A stretch of 32,823 nucleotides of DNA from a virus, in the IMG/VR virus record IMGVR_UViG_3300044645_000588, positions 1 to 32,823 of that record. One strand, written 5' to 3'. Under the pieces are notes generated by a model. The model was given only the letters and a program-made list of their open reading frames with translations, had not been told where the DNA came from and did not search any database. The position numbers and the translations under genes are program-made. Shown piece by piece: positions 1 through 8,171 of this stretch (position 1 is its first letter; every line of letters begins with the position of its first letter).

Positions 1-476
1 AAGCCAGCACCGAGGTTGTAGGCAAAGCTCACCAGCGCCGATCGCTGGTTGTCGTCCATCACCTTCCAGTGCGGGATGGTGCTGGCCAGCTTGTCGGCGA
101 TGCGATCCACCTCAAGCCGCAGCATCATGTCGGCCTCGATCATGGTGATCTTGTCGCCGCGCTTCACCGGCACACCGCCGCTATAGCGGGTGGTGCCATA
201 GCCGATCGTCCATGGATCGCCACCGCTGAGCGGATCGGGGTATGCGGAGAGATGCACGCCCTCGAACTGCTTGATCAGGTTGATGCCAGCCGATAGATCG
301 ATTTGCTTTCCATCCTGCGACCAAGCCTCGAACCACGGCCGATCACGCCGCATCGCCTGCTGATAGCCATTGGCAGCAAGATCTTGCTCGAGCAGGCTGA
401 TCGCCGCGGCCTGATGCGGGAGTCCCTTGTAGTACCGAAACAGAGCCTGCAGTGTGATCGGCGCCGTGTTGGCCAT
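1..476 (-). CDS. Phage endolysin, GH24 lysozyme (muramidase), C-terminus cut by window edge
   Basis: This enzyme should hydrolyse the bonds between N-acetylmuramic acid and N-acetylglucosamine in peptidoglycan at the end of infection. The ATG is at 476 and 158 residues are visible before the edge. Residues 60-158 form a T4/P22-type lysozyme domain. The likely catalytic triad is E72 in KQFEGVHLSAYPD, D81 in the same stretch (nine residues on, as in T4 E11-D20) and T90 in DPWTIGYGTT. The family motif near NQRSALVSFAYNLGAG is also present. Residues 1-57 are an extra N-terminal helical segment (ITLQALFRYYKGLPHQAAAI) absent from minimal GH24 enzymes and possibly cell-wall binding. There is no obvious signal peptide, so export probably depends on a holin. 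One base separates its ATG from the stop of the small membrane gene upstream. Confidence 0.92.
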   Translation of the reverse strand, partial: MANTAPITLQALFRYYKGLPHQAAAISLLEQDLAANGYQQAMRRDRPWFEAWSQDGKQIDLSAGINLIKQFEGVHLSAYPDPLSGGDPWTIGYGTTRYSGGVPVKRGDKITMIEADMMLRLEVDRIADKLASTIPHWKVMDDNQRSALVSFAYNLGAG

Positions 477-477
477 G

Positions 478-618
478 TCAGCGACGCTTAGGGAACATGA
501 TGCGCAATGCTTGGAGGAGGAGCTGCAGCCAGCTATTGGACTTCAGCGGGGAGACGGCGATGATCTCGGAGCCAGCGGCCACGATGATCGCGATGATCGC
601 AATGGTTTCAGGGGACAT
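478..618 (-). CDS. Small membrane protein, holin candidate (46 aa)
   Basis: ATG at 618, TGA at 480-478, one base before the endolysin ATG. The product has a hydrophobic N-terminal half (IAIIAIIVAAGSEIIAV), a short middle, and a basic C-terminal end (FPKRR). That is a single membrane segment with a positively charged cytoplasmic tail. Position directly upstream of the lysozyme and the shape suggest a holin or lysis accessory protein. I cannot place it in a named holin family. The tight coupling with the endolysin supports it being a real gene despite its length. Confidence 0.68.
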   Translation of the reverse strand: MSPETIAIIAIIVAAGSEIIAVSPLKSNSWLQLLLQALRIMFPKRR

Positions 619-642
619 AGCAGCAGTGCCTGAATCTCTAAG

Positions 643-876
643 TTACTGCTGAAGCTCCAGTGCGCGCACGCGCTTATCTAGGTCGGATAGTTCGTTGCGT
701 GCGTCGATCTTCAGCTCTTCGATCGATTTGGCCATCTGCACCACGGTGGCCTCGATCCGTGCGGACTGGATCTGCATCGAGATCAGCAGACCACCGATGG
801 CGATCATGCCAGTAGCTAAGACGGTGGGCAGCGAGGCGGAGAAGACGCCACCTACGCTCTGTGGTTCTTCAGCCAT
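643..876 (-). CDS. Membrane-anchored coiled-coil protein in lysis cluster (77 aa)
   Basis: I chose the ATG at 876 because it overlaps the TGA of the preceding small gene. A longer reading from 984 would run back through that gene in another frame. Residues about 14-36 (SLPTVLATGMIAIGGLLISM) form one membrane segment. The rest is a charged heptad-rich helix (SIEELKIDARNELSDLDKRV) ending RALELQQ. One membrane segment plus a coiled coil is the shape of some holins, antiholins and spanin-like proteins. It lies two genes upstream of the lysozyme. Function is inferred from shape and place only. Confidence 0.65.
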   Translation of the reverse strand: MAEEPQSVGGVFSASLPTVLATGMIAIGGLLISMQIQSARIEATVVQMAKSIEELKIDARNELSDLDKRVRALELQQ

Positions 877-1036
877 CGCTGTGGCGACTTCCATCCCATC
901 CATCGTAGCGATCGAACGGGTCCGGCCTCCCCTGCAGGATGACCACCGCACGGCGATAATAATGATTGTCCGTCTTCCCGACACGCTCGAGGTGGTCGCG
1001 AATCTTGCGCCAGTTTTCGAGCGTATCGCGATCCAT
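869..1036 (-). CDS. Conserved-looking small phage protein, unknown function (55 aa)
   Basis: ATG at 1036 overlaps the TAA of the previous gene as TAATG, and its own TGA overlaps the next ATG. The protein starts MDRDTLENWRKIRDHLERVG, followed by a tyrosine-rich helix (NHYYRRAVVILQGRPDPFD) and a polar, Gly/Asp-rich tail. It is mostly helical, with no membrane segment or catalytic motif. I recall similar short proteins next to structural genes in marine cyanophages, but this is memory, not a search. The double stop/start overlap is the main reason to accept it. Confidence 0.6.
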   Translation of the reverse strand: MDRDTLENWRKIRDHLERVGKTDNHYYRRAVVILQGRPDPFDRYDGWDGSRHSDG

Positions 1037-1173
1037 TAGCGGCCTTGCCCCCGCAGTGGCTTGCGGCCGCGGCGCCGTGGGCGGGACTGTTGGCCGTACC
1101 CCTGGCGCGTGGTCTTCGGTGGTCCCGGCTGATGCTCAATGCGAGCGGTGCCGGTTTTGGACTTGACAGCCAT
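1036..1173 (-). CDS. Small highly basic protein (45 aa), unknown function
   Basis: ATG at 1173 overlaps the TAA of the tail-fibre gene (TAATG) and its TAA overlaps the next ATG in the same way. The product is very rich in Arg, Lys, Gly and Pro, starting MAVKSKTGTARIEHQPG and ending RRRGRKPLRGQGR. It looks disordered and suited to binding nucleic acid or an acidic partner. A similar MAxKSKxGTAR start with an RGQGR-type end is, as I recall, common among short cyanophage proteins, one of the hints for a cyanobacterial host. No function is known to me. Confidence 0.62.
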   Translation of the reverse strand: MAVKSKTGTARIEHQPGPPKTTRQGYGQQSRPRRRGRKPLRGQGR

Positions 1174-1988
1174 TATGCGTTCACCGACGTGATGATGGCA
1201 AACCGAAGCACCAGTGCCTGAGCCAGAGCGCCAGTGGTGTTGTTGCGGATTGAAATGGTGGCCGAGCCGGCGGCTGGTGCTGCGTTAACGGTGTATGCAC
1301 CGAGGGTGCCACCAGAAGCGTGGTTAATGACGATGGCGTCTTCTGCGGTAATGGCGCTGTTGTTTAGGGTGAAACTGACGATTGTTGCCGCTGCCAGCGA
1401 AGCGGCGGTGGTCGTGATCTGACCCGTAACGGTATTGAGCGTGACGGCCGTTGCCTTGCTAGTCGCCTGTGTCACGGTCCCACCAGCGCCAGTGCTGTAG
1501 CCGATACCGGCCGAGGCTGAACTGCTGGCAATAAAGCTGCTGCTGGTAAAGCTACCGCTAGTGCTGATGTCGCCGGACGTGATTGCAGTGCCGCTAACTT
1601 TTCCGGCAGTACTGATTGTGGCAAGTTTAGTATCAGCAATCGCCGCTGATGCGTTGATGTCAGCATTAACAATGCTGTCGCTGAGGCTAAGTTTGCTGTA
1701 AGCAATCGCAGCACTGCTGTTAATGTCAGCATTAACAATGCTGTTGCTTAGGCTGAGTTTGCTGTAGGCAATCGCTGCGGTATTGCTTACGTCGGCATTA
1801 ACAATCGCACCAGGGATTGCAGCCGCGTAGCCTAAAGATGTCCAGGTTGTAGAGCCGGTGCCTAGCTTAAATTTGCCAGTGTCTGTTTCAAACCCAAGTT
1901 CACCCGCCGACAAGGTGGGGTTGGCAGAAGTCCAGTTGGCCGCCGTATCGCGACGAAGCTGGATCTTTTCAACTGTGGTGACTGCCAT
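1173..1988 (-). CDS. Tail fibre / receptor-binding protein with three 22-residue repeats (271 aa)
   Basis: Residues 6-54 form a small N-terminal module common at the start of phage fibres: QLRRDTAANWTSANPTLSAG, then GELGFETDTGKFKLGTG and a WTSLGY end. Residues 62-127 hold three 22-residue repeats of the type IVNADINSSAAIAYSKLSLS. The rest is Ser/Thr/Ala/Gly-rich and very poor in charge, as in trimeric beta-structured fibres. There are no cysteines and no enzymatic motif. It sits downstream of the J-like protein and the Gly-rich fibre, so a distal tail-fibre role is likely. A module like the N-terminal one recurs in the gene at 13847-14485. Confidence 0.8.
   Translation of the reverse strand: MAVTTVEKIQLRRDTAANWTSANPTLSAGELGFETDTGKFKLGTGSTTWTSLGYAAAIPGAIVNADVSNTAAIAYSKLSLSNSIVNADINSSAAIAYSKLSLSDSIVNADINASAAIADTKLATISTAGKVSGTAITSGDISTSGSFTSSSFIASSSASAGIGYSTGAGGTVTQATSKATAVTLNTVTGQITTTAASLAAATIVSFTLNNSAITAEDAIVINHASGGTLGAYTVNAAPAAGSATISIRNNTTGALAQALVLRFAIITSVNA
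1608..1805 (-). repeat. Three tandem 66-bp units encoding 22-residue fibre repeats
   Basis: Units lie at about 1805-1740, 1739-1674 and 1673-1608, read on the minus strand. Each begins with codons for IVNAD and continues to a TKLA or YSKLSLS end. The first two units are close at DNA level and the third has diverged at its end (ADTKLATIST). The exact 66-base period keeps the reading frame, so unit gain or loss would lengthen or shorten the fibre without breaking it. Confidence 0.8.
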
Positions 1989-1990
1989 GA

Positions 1991-2167
1991 TTAACTCTCC
2001 TGCGCTGGGGTAAAGATACCGTCAACATAAAGCCAGCCAATGTCAACAGTTGCATCTTCGGCAAGCTGGATGGCTTGCACCCCAGGCTCCGGTTGCCAAG
2101 GTGGGTTGCCGTCCCAGTTGATGATGTTGATTACAGCGCCAGCGGAATCAATGAGCGCGTAGATCAT
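1991..2167 (-). CDS. Small tail-associated protein (58 aa)
   Basis: ATG at 2167, two bases after the TAA of the Gly-rich fibre gene; TAA at 1993-1991, two bases before the next ATG. The sequence starts MIYALIDSAGAVINIINWDG, followed by NPPWQPEPG and ends IGWLYVDGIFTPAQES. This is a small all-beta protein with the pattern of the short proteins found beside phage tail fibres. In those, a Trp-Pro loop and a final GW-Y-DG-F-P motif recur. They are sometimes annotated as fibre assembly or attachment proteins. The role here is inferred from neighbours. Confidence 0.65.
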   Translation of the reverse strand: MIYALIDSAGAVINIINWDGNPPWQPEPGVQAIQLAEDATVDIGWLYVDGIFTPAQES

Positions 2168-2169
2168 GA

Positions 2170-3159
2170 TTAGGCTCCCCAGTATTGCAGAAGAATAACT
2201 CCGCCGATGCCGCCGGTTGCATTGGAGTTAGCGTTCGATTCTCCCGATCCACGCGAGCCAGGGGAGAATCCGCTTGTTACTGACCATGCTTGCGCGGCTG
2301 TACTGCTTGTGGCTCTTGCTCTTTCAATGATTGAACCTGTGACATAAGGTGCAGCAGCAACGGAAATGTTTGTGCGACGCACATTGGCATCAGTTGTACT
2401 GCAAGTGCCGTTGGCTCCGTTGGTTCCATTGGCGCTGTCGGAGGCGCTACCTCCCCCGCTACCTCCTGTTGCTGTAATCAATGCAGATCCCCCCTGCGGA
2501 AGGAAACTACTGGATCCACCGGCCGCACCACCGGCGCCATTGCTACCATTACCTCCTGCTCCAACTGTGACTGTATAAACCGTTGATGGAGTGACCGTTA
2601 ATACGCCAATACCAATACCCGCATAACCACCGGAACCACCAGTAAAAAGTGGTCCCGATCCATCATCGAATCCTTGTCCACCTCCACCGCCGCCGCCGAT
2701 AACAGTGGCAACGATTTTTGTCACGCCAGCGGGGCAGGTCCACGTTGTGCTAGACGTAAAAATTTGTACCGTCGGACTTGCGCCAGTCGTTGCCCAAGAG
2801 ACATCAGTCCCATTGGTGGTTAGAAATTCACCGCTATTGCCAGTTTGAGATGGTAGTAGTGCGTTGATGGCTGCGGTTGCAGTTGTTTGGCCGGTTCCAC
2901 CGTTTGCAATAGGGGTCACGCCGCCAACTGCAAAAGTAGCGTCAAGCGTGCCGATGACGATCCAGCCGTTGTTGGCGCTGTTGCGGACGCGCCAGGTGGC
3001 GGGACTGGTGCTGGTGTCAACCCACGGCTGGAAGGCATAGGTTGGAGACGGCGCTGCATTGCCGCTGTGCTGCGTCCACAAGGCTGCCAGCTGGTTGTTC
3101 AGGTCTGTCCTGAATACCGCGCCTGTGGCGTTTGCTACGTTGCCGTCTGCTTGGCTCAT
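2170..3159 (-). CDS. Tail fibre protein with glycine-rich adhesin-like C-terminus (329 aa)
   Basis: The N-terminus (MSQADGNVANATGAVFRTDL) is typical of fibre proteins that attach to a tail baseplate or tip. Around residues 82-124 is the widespread fibre segment PIANGGTGQTTATAAINALL, followed by NGTDVSWAT. From about residue 130 the protein is dominated by Gly and Ser with repeated GGG, GAGG and GGSGG runs (GGGGGGGQGFDDGSG), and it ends GGIGGVILLQYWGA. Such Gly-rich blocks can pack as polyglycine-II sheets in phage adhesins, a structural analogy only. It lies between the J-like protein and a small tail protein, and the minus-strand order suggests co-expression with both. Confidence 0.83.
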   Translation of the reverse strand: MSQADGNVANATGAVFRTDLNNQLAALWTQHSGNAAPSPTYAFQPWVDTSTSPATWRVRNSANNGWIVIGTLDATFAVGGVTPIANGGTGQTTATAAINALLPSQTGNSGEFLTTNGTDVSWATTGASPTVQIFTSSTTWTCPAGVTKIVATVIGGGGGGGQGFDDGSGPLFTGGSGGYAGIGIGVLTVTPSTVYTVTVGAGGNGSNGAGGAAGGSSSFLPQGGSALITATGGSGGGSASDSANGTNGANGTCSTTDANVRRTNISVAAAPYVTGSIIERARATSSTAAQAWSVTSGFSPGSRGSGESNANSNATGGIGGVILLQYWGA

Positions 3160-6100
3160 TAAGTGATTTGCCTGCCGAAGCCGGTAGCAGTGTAGGTGAA
3201 ATTACGGCTGACGGCCGCATTGGCGCTATTGAAGAACGTCACGGTAAAGCCCGTGCGCGTCGGCGTGCCAAGCGTGAAGTAGTCGCCGGTGGCCATGTTG
3301 GAGGCCGTAATGGACACCGTGGGGGCTTGGTAGAAGTTGCTGGTGAACGTTGCGTTGTATGCCCCAGCGCCACTGGTAATACTGGAAGATTGTTCAACTC
3401 GTTGCTGCAGCTCGGCTATCGCACCCAGTTCAGACACGGATACCAAGACGAAGGGGCTTTCGCTTTCTGCATCCAACTTGAGTTGAAATCCTCGCCCGCG
3501 CACCGTGCCGTTGATGATTTCGTTCCAAGGTCCCCATGTCGGGGTGGCTGCCGGATCGTCGTTCGTGGCGCGAACGTACATGTTGCAGAAAGTCACGTCC
3601 AAGGCACCACCATCAATATCGGGCAGATCGTCAATCAGTGTTGTGATGTCGTCCCACAGCGTGCCAAATCCATAGGGAGTGCTAACAATCCTGCGGCGTA
3701 AATTCAGGTCGTATACAGCGCCAAGATTAAGCGTGTCCTTGAACTGGTAGCTGCCTGTTTGCGTTACATCGGCTGTGTAGTTGCTGGCTTCTGCATTGGC
3801 GCCATCCAGTGTGTCAAGCAGTGTGTAATTGGTTGTTGAGTTACCGCCGTCAATCGTGTCGAGTGTTGTGTAGTTTGTTGCCGCTTCTCCGCCATCAGTC
3901 ACATTGAAATACGCAAGCGTTAGGCCGCTATAGAAATTGGAATACACCATGTTGGTGCTGGTTCCGCTAAAGACTGGCGTGAGATTTTCCTCTTCCCAGG
4001 TTTTTACATTTAAACGAGACTGCGGTTCAGGTAGCGACGCAGCAATGCTTGTGGCGTTAGCAGATTTGCTGCCATTTTGATCCTTGAATTTAAGGAAGTA
4101 CGTTCCACTCAAAAGCGGAATTTGTTTTTGAGTCTGGTTACCGGCCGCAGACTGAACAATCGGGTTGCTGTTTGTCCAACTGGCTCCAACTCCCTCTGTC
4201 GGATCATGATGAATAAGTACCTGACCACCAACCAGAACATCAAGTTCTTCGGCCAAATTCCAGCTGATGATTGCTGTTGTGTCGTTGATTGCAACCAAAT
4301 TCACGCCTGTTACATCGGCTGGAGCAGCACTGGTGCCGGTCACCTCAACAGTTAGCGTGCTGGCAACACTACTCAAAAGCCCGGTAGAGCTGATTGCATA
4401 GACCTCAACATCGTATTCACCCGCCGTAACATCAAGAATGTCAAAGCTGGGACCTGTCGCCTCAGCGGCAACCCAGTTACTGTTTTGCTCTCTATAGCGA
4501 ACTCGATACAGCGAAACGCCTTTAATTGGCAGCCAAGACAATGCCAGCTTGGTCAGCACCCTGCTACCAATTACGTAGAAGACTTCTTGGGCGAGTAGGT
4601 CGGAAGGAGCGTTTGGAATCGTATTTAAATTCGTGATTGTTCTGGTTTGTAGTGGTGTGTCTTGCTCGATAAAGTCAAACTTGCCTGGGTCGTAGGTAAT
4701 TGCGTTGATCGTATAAAGAAACCCGTCTTGCTCTTCGACGCCAAGGATGCGCCAAGTTGTCGTTGCAAGCGTGTCGTCGGAAAGCATCCAAATGCTGTTT
4801 GCAAGTGGTGCCGATGTAAATGCGGACGAAACCGTGATGACTCCGCCAGAGATTGTTGATACATCTCTTGTTTCGACAATACCGTCAGACAAAATTACAG
4901 AGACCGTGCAGCCACCACCAACTGACAAATCCGTGTTGGCAGTGTTATCAACGGTGATGGTAGTTGTGGTTGCTGCTGAAATGCGTCCAGCACGGCGGGC
5001 GCCAGCACGCATTGGATCTTGAACAGAAATAACTTGGCCTGGTCGGCAAATTACGCCAGCCTCGATAGACGCCGTAAATGTGATGATCTCAGAGTTCTGT
5101 TCTGAATACAGCAGCCACTCGCCTAGACGTCTTGCCTGCCCCCTTGACGTACAAGCAAAGCCTTCAATATCAGCACGCAGCACTCCATACTTGGCGATTG
5201 TGTCGGCTGCTGCTTCAACAACCTCGAAGTTGACATCACGAGTTTCAAGGTCGAAGTATTTAACGCTGACAATGGTATGGCGCTGCTTCAGGCTGCTACC
5301 GCTATAGCTAAATCCACTTGCAGTAACGTTGGCAAGAGTAAAAAGATATGTGGGATCCTGCGGTCGATCCTGCGAGATGGTCAGCGCACCAACGCTCCAG
5401 TAGGGCATAGCCCGCATGGTGCTGCAGAGGTCGTTGATGAGCTTGTAGGCGTCTTCGCTGGTTTGGATGTTGACGTTGCAGCTGAAGCGGGGTTCAGTGC
5501 CGCCAAATCCATCGGGAACCAGTGCGGAGGCATACTGGCTAGCGGCATAGAACGCCCACTTATCAAGCTGGCTACTGTCAATATGATCGCCAAAGCCCCA
5601 TCGGGTGTTTGTCAAAAGTGCGTATAGACACCAGGCAGGATCTGATGTCCATTGAGCAGCTCCAAATGTGCCGTTCCAAACGCCGGCATATGTCAGCCGT
5701 CCAGTTGCCAATTCAACAGTGGCATTTGACGGGATGGGAATTTTAAGGCCGCGAACTTGATAGGCGCGTCGTGGAATATTGTTAAATTGTTCAGCGTCAA
5801 GGCGTATGCCAACAAGGGCGCTGTTGGGATACTTCAGTTTGCCGTAGACAATTTGCGTAAAACTTGTCCAGGTAAACGAGTTACTCAGTTTGGCGCTGGT
5901 GCTGTCTGCCGTTACACGAGTAACACGTATATCTACCGGGAAGGAATCATTCAGTTGAATGTTCCCGCTCGTGGTTAGCGATGTGGGCGCCGTATATGTA
6001 AATGTAGTGTTATTTGTTACGGCCAGCACAGTGCGTGTGCCGCTGGTCGCCGTTCCGGAAAGAATGTCTGAGTAAAAAGCAGCGCCGACTGTAAGGTTGT

Positions 6101-6842
6101 GCGGGGTTGCAGTCGTGACAGTTACGGTTGTTGCTGCTTGGCTGTATGTGCCTGTTATTGTGCCATTTATAGTATCTAATTTGATGATGTAATCACGCTG
6201 GTATTGGTCATTTGTGCGGCCACTGATAGTGTCATCTTTGACAATGCTGAAGCCGCCACCGTTGTATTGAACTGAAATTTGCAGCCTGATTTTGGCGCCA
6301 ACAATATCGCCGTTGTCTTTAATCTGCTGCAGCGCAGGAATACTGATTGTTACTCGAACGGCATCAGTGTCTGTTGCGGTAATTGTGCGAGTGACGGGTG
6401 TTGCTTGTAAAACAACCGTTCCAACGGCGGTCTCATCATCGGCGCTATCAAATCCTGGAATATAATCTTGCGCCTGTGTCCCGTACCGCGTTTGAATTGA
6501 TGCAACTTTAAAGTTGTAATCAGCAGGTTGCGGTGATGTTTCGTCTGCCCCAGTCCGAAGAACCGGTGTGTTATCAAAATAAATGTCCTTCAGAAGAGTG
6601 GTGTTATAAAGCTCCGTGCCGCGTGTGTAGCCGAGGCGTGATGGAGTCGCAAAGCCTTCAATTTCGCCCTCACCCAGCAGGTCAATGACATTGGCGAATG
6701 CGGTGCTGTTGAGGTTGTCGCGTGCCTCCGTGGGCGTATACGATCCGCCGGCACCACCACCACCGCCGCCGCCCTTTCCACTGCCAAAGCCGCCACCGCC
6801 GCCACCGGCACCTTGCAGTAAACGTGGATCAGTTTTTTTCAT
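3159..6842 (-). CDS. Tail tip / central fibre protein, lambda J family (1227 aa)
   Basis: This protein should form the tail tip that contacts the host receptor and starts DNA ejection. Length is close to lambda J (about 1130 aa). Residues 11-34 are almost all Gly (a J-type Gly-rich leader), followed by NVIDLLGEGEIEGFA, the family hallmark. Residues 60-620 hold the conserved tip domains, with an inserted beta-rich Thr/Asn segment at about 227-296. Two FN3-like domains follow at about 743-835 (PNAPSDLLAQ start) and 841-945. Residues 980-1040 contain a short internal NYTxLDTxDG repeat. The C-terminal 80 residues look like a small beta receptor-binding domain. ATG at 6842 overlaps the stop of the I-like gene (ATGA). 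The gene is visibly AT-richer than the head genes. Confidence 0.92.
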   Translation of the reverse strand: MKKTDPRLLQGAGGGGGGFGSGKGGGGGGGAGGSYTPTEARDNLNSTAFANVIDLLGEGEIEGFATPSRLGYTRGTELYNTTLLKDIYFDNTPVLRTGADETSPQPADYNFKVASIQTRYGTQAQDYIPGFDSADDETAVGTVVLQATPVTRTITATDTDAVRVTISIPALQQIKDNGDIVGAKIRLQISVQYNGGGFSIVKDDTISGRTNDQYQRDYIIKLDTINGTITGTYSQAATTVTVTTATPHNLTVGAAFYSDILSGTATSGTRTVLAVTNNTTFTYTAPTSLTTSGNIQLNDSFPVDIRVTRVTADSTSAKLSNSFTWTSFTQIVYGKLKYPNSALVGIRLDAEQFNNIPRRAYQVRGLKIPIPSNATVELATGRLTYAGVWNGTFGAAQWTSDPAWCLYALLTNTRWGFGDHIDSSQLDKWAFYAASQYASALVPDGFGGTEPRFSCNVNIQTSEDAYKLINDLCSTMRAMPYWSVGALTISQDRPQDPTYLFTLANVTASGFSYSGSSLKQRHTIVSVKYFDLETRDVNFEVVEAAADTIAKYGVLRADIEGFACTSRGQARRLGEWLLYSEQNSEIITFTASIEAGVICRPGQVISVQDPMRAGARRAGRISAATTTTITVDNTANTDLSVGGGCTVSVILSDGIVETRDVSTISGGVITVSSAFTSAPLANSIWMLSDDTLATTTWRILGVEEQDGFLYTINAITYDPGKFDFIEQDTPLQTRTITNLNTIPNAPSDLLAQEVFYVIGSRVLTKLALSWLPIKGVSLYRVRYREQNSNWVAAEATGPSFDILDVTAGEYDVEVYAISSTGLLSSVASTLTVEVTGTSAAPADVTGVNLVAINDTTAIISWNLAEELDVLVGGQVLIHHDPTEGVGASWTNSNPIVQSAAGNQTQKQIPLLSGTYFLKFKDQNGSKSANATSIAASLPEPQSRLNVKTWEEENLTPVFSGTSTNMVYSNFYSGLTLAYFNVTDGGEAATNYTTLDTIDGGNSTTNYTLLDTLDGANAEASNYTADVTQTGSYQFKDTLNLGAVYDLNLRRRIVSTPYGFGTLWDDITTLIDDLPDIDGGALDVTFCNMYVRATNDDPAATPTWGPWNEIINGTVRGRGFQLKLDAESESPFVLVSVSELGAIAELQQRVEQSSSITSGAGAYNATFTSNFYQAPTVSITASNMATGDYFTLGTPTRTGFTVTFFNSANAAVSRNFTYTATGFGRQIT

Positions 6843-7474
6843 ATCTGGTCGATGTCGATTGCGGCTGAAATAACCGTCGAGCCAACCACAACCTCGCCGA
6901 AAATAATCGGAACCGGAACCCCTGCACGAGATACGTTCTGGACCCCGCTGAACGAGTAAGACTTCCTGGGATCGTCTTGTTGATTGACGCCTTGAGGGGT
7001 GTTGGTGGTAGGCGTCATGAGTTGCGAAATACCACCCAAAACCAATACAACACCAATGCTGCCAATAATGGATGATGCGCCAGCGCTAATAAAACCAGTC
7101 GCTAATCCTGATGCAACGGATGCCTTTAGTCCTGCGCCCAATCCCAAAAAGCCAGCACCGGCTGGCGCAAGAATAATTGATGCCGCAATCAAACCGATAC
7201 CGGCCAAGATTTGCCCTGTGCCGCCGCCCGCACCACCAATAACAGGAACAATTTTGATTGTTTGGCTGCCGGCAGGATCGCAAACCTCCTCCAATGCCAG
7301 ATCACGCTCCCCGAGTGCCACGCGATAATGCTGGCTGGCCATATGCTGCTCAAGGGCAGGCCAGTTTGCCAGCAAGAAGCGGACAGCCTCGGCTGCGCTA
7401 CTTACATCAGCGTGCAGGACGCGATGGCCGATGAATTTGGCGAGTTGGCCATACAACCTAATCTCGCGAAGCAT
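6839..7474 (-). CDS. Tail assembly protein, lambda I family (211 aa)
   Basis: In lambda, gpI works with K, L and J in building the tail tip. Residues 1-75 form a small domain with [16 protein letters not shown] and later [14 protein letters not shown]. Residues 75-150 are Gly/Ala/Ile-rich and hydrophobic ([20 protein letters not shown]), typical of this family and easily mistaken for membrane segments. The end carries [23 protein letters not shown], the signature shared with lambda I. The gene lies between K-like and J-like genes as in lambda, overlapping K by 17 bases and J by 4. Confidence 0.9.
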   Translation of the reverse strand: MLREIRLYGQLAKFIGHRVLHADVSSAAEAVRFLLANWPALEQHMASQHYRVALGERDLALEEVCDPAGSQTIKIVPVIGGAGGGTGQILAGIGLIAASIILAPAGAGFLGLGAGLKASVASGLATGFISAGASSIIGSIGVVLVLGGISQLMTPTTNTPQGVNQQDDPRKSYSFSGVQNVSRAGVPVPIIFGEVVVGSTVISAAIDIDQI

Positions 7475-8171
7475 GGCGCAGCCTCCTTCCAGTCACATCG
7501 TAGAACCAACCGCCGTACAAGTCACGGCTACTTAGGCGTCCCTGCAGGTGATGCAGGATTTGTTGGTCCTCACCAAGATAGACGGCAACATGGTTAAGGC
7601 CACGGCAGTTGATGGCCATCAATAGGGCATCACCACGTTGCAGCGGTTCGCTCTCGTGCAGTTCGCGGAAGCCAGCCTCGCTCCAGTAGCGGTCAAACAA
7701 CGGGTCGGCCAGAAATAGATCGGGTGTGGCTGGGCGCTCCCAGTCCGGCAACTCCAAACCCCACTCACGCTGCCACCAATCCCGCGCCAGTGTCCAACAA
7801 TCGGCAACGCCCCATGTCCAGGTGCGGCCAAGCAGCGGCGCCTCATACCCGGAAGGCTCGAACGGTCCACCCCAGGCTTCTGTTTTGGGGTTGACGATCC
7901 ACCAGGGGAGGCCGCTCTTCTCGATGGATACAAGGTCTGCCTGGCTTGGCTGCGGCGGTGTTAACGGGTGGGAATGGATAACTGCCAGCACTTCACCTTT
8001 GTCTTCGGCAGCCGCAAAGTCGTTGGGATCCAGGATGAATTGCTGGTGGTTTTCCGCCAAATTGCGGCACGCCACATAACGCCGCCGGCCTTTAACCACC
8101 ACGAGTAGCCCGCAGGCTTCGCGTGGGTCTTCAGCTTTCGCGTGAGCGAGTGCAGCGTCTTTCCAGGTCAT
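7458..8171 (-). CDS. Tail tip peptidase, lambda K family: JAMM plus NlpC/P60 domains (237 aa)
   Basis: The ATG at 8171 overlaps the TGA of the L-like gene as ATGA; a longer reading from 8243 would overlap L by 76 bases and is unlikely. The N-terminal domain carries the JAMM metalloprotease pattern: E18 in REACGLL, HSHP (H66, H68), then S76 and D79 in PSQADL. The second domain is NlpC/P60-like, with the likely nucleophile C125 in [11 protein letters not shown]194 in LNHVAVYLG and a downstream HH pair. Such two-domain proteins sit at tail tips and are thought to process tail proteins or cut peptidoglycan during entry. All key residues of both domains appear present. Confidence 0.93.
   Translation of the reverse strand: MTWKDAALAHAKAEDPREACGLLVVVKGRRRYVACRNLAENHQQFILDPNDFAAAEDKGEVLAVIHSHPLTPPQPSQADLVSIEKSGLPWWIVNPKTEAWGGPFEPSGYEAPLLGRTWTWGVADCWTLARDWWQREWGLELPDWERPATPDLFLADPLFDRYWSEAGFRELHESEPLQRGDALLMAINCRGLNHVAVYLGEDQQILHHLQGRLSSRDLYGGWFYDVTGRRLRHASRD

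Noticed and set aside
643-984. Longer 113-codon version of the membrane-coiled-coil gene
   Set aside because: The first 36 codons are an Arg/Ile-rich shadow of the upstream 55-residue gene; the ATG at 876 overlaps that gene's stop.
852-1139. Minus-strand 95-codon frame overlapping the small genes
   Set aside because: Its Arg/Pro/Ala-rich translation is a frame shadow of the two coupled small genes at 869-1173.
1173-1988. Diversity-generating retroelement, because the fibre front module resembles that of Mtd-type proteins
   Set aside because: No reverse transcriptase gene, no template/variable repeat pair and no lectin-fold variable end seen in the window.
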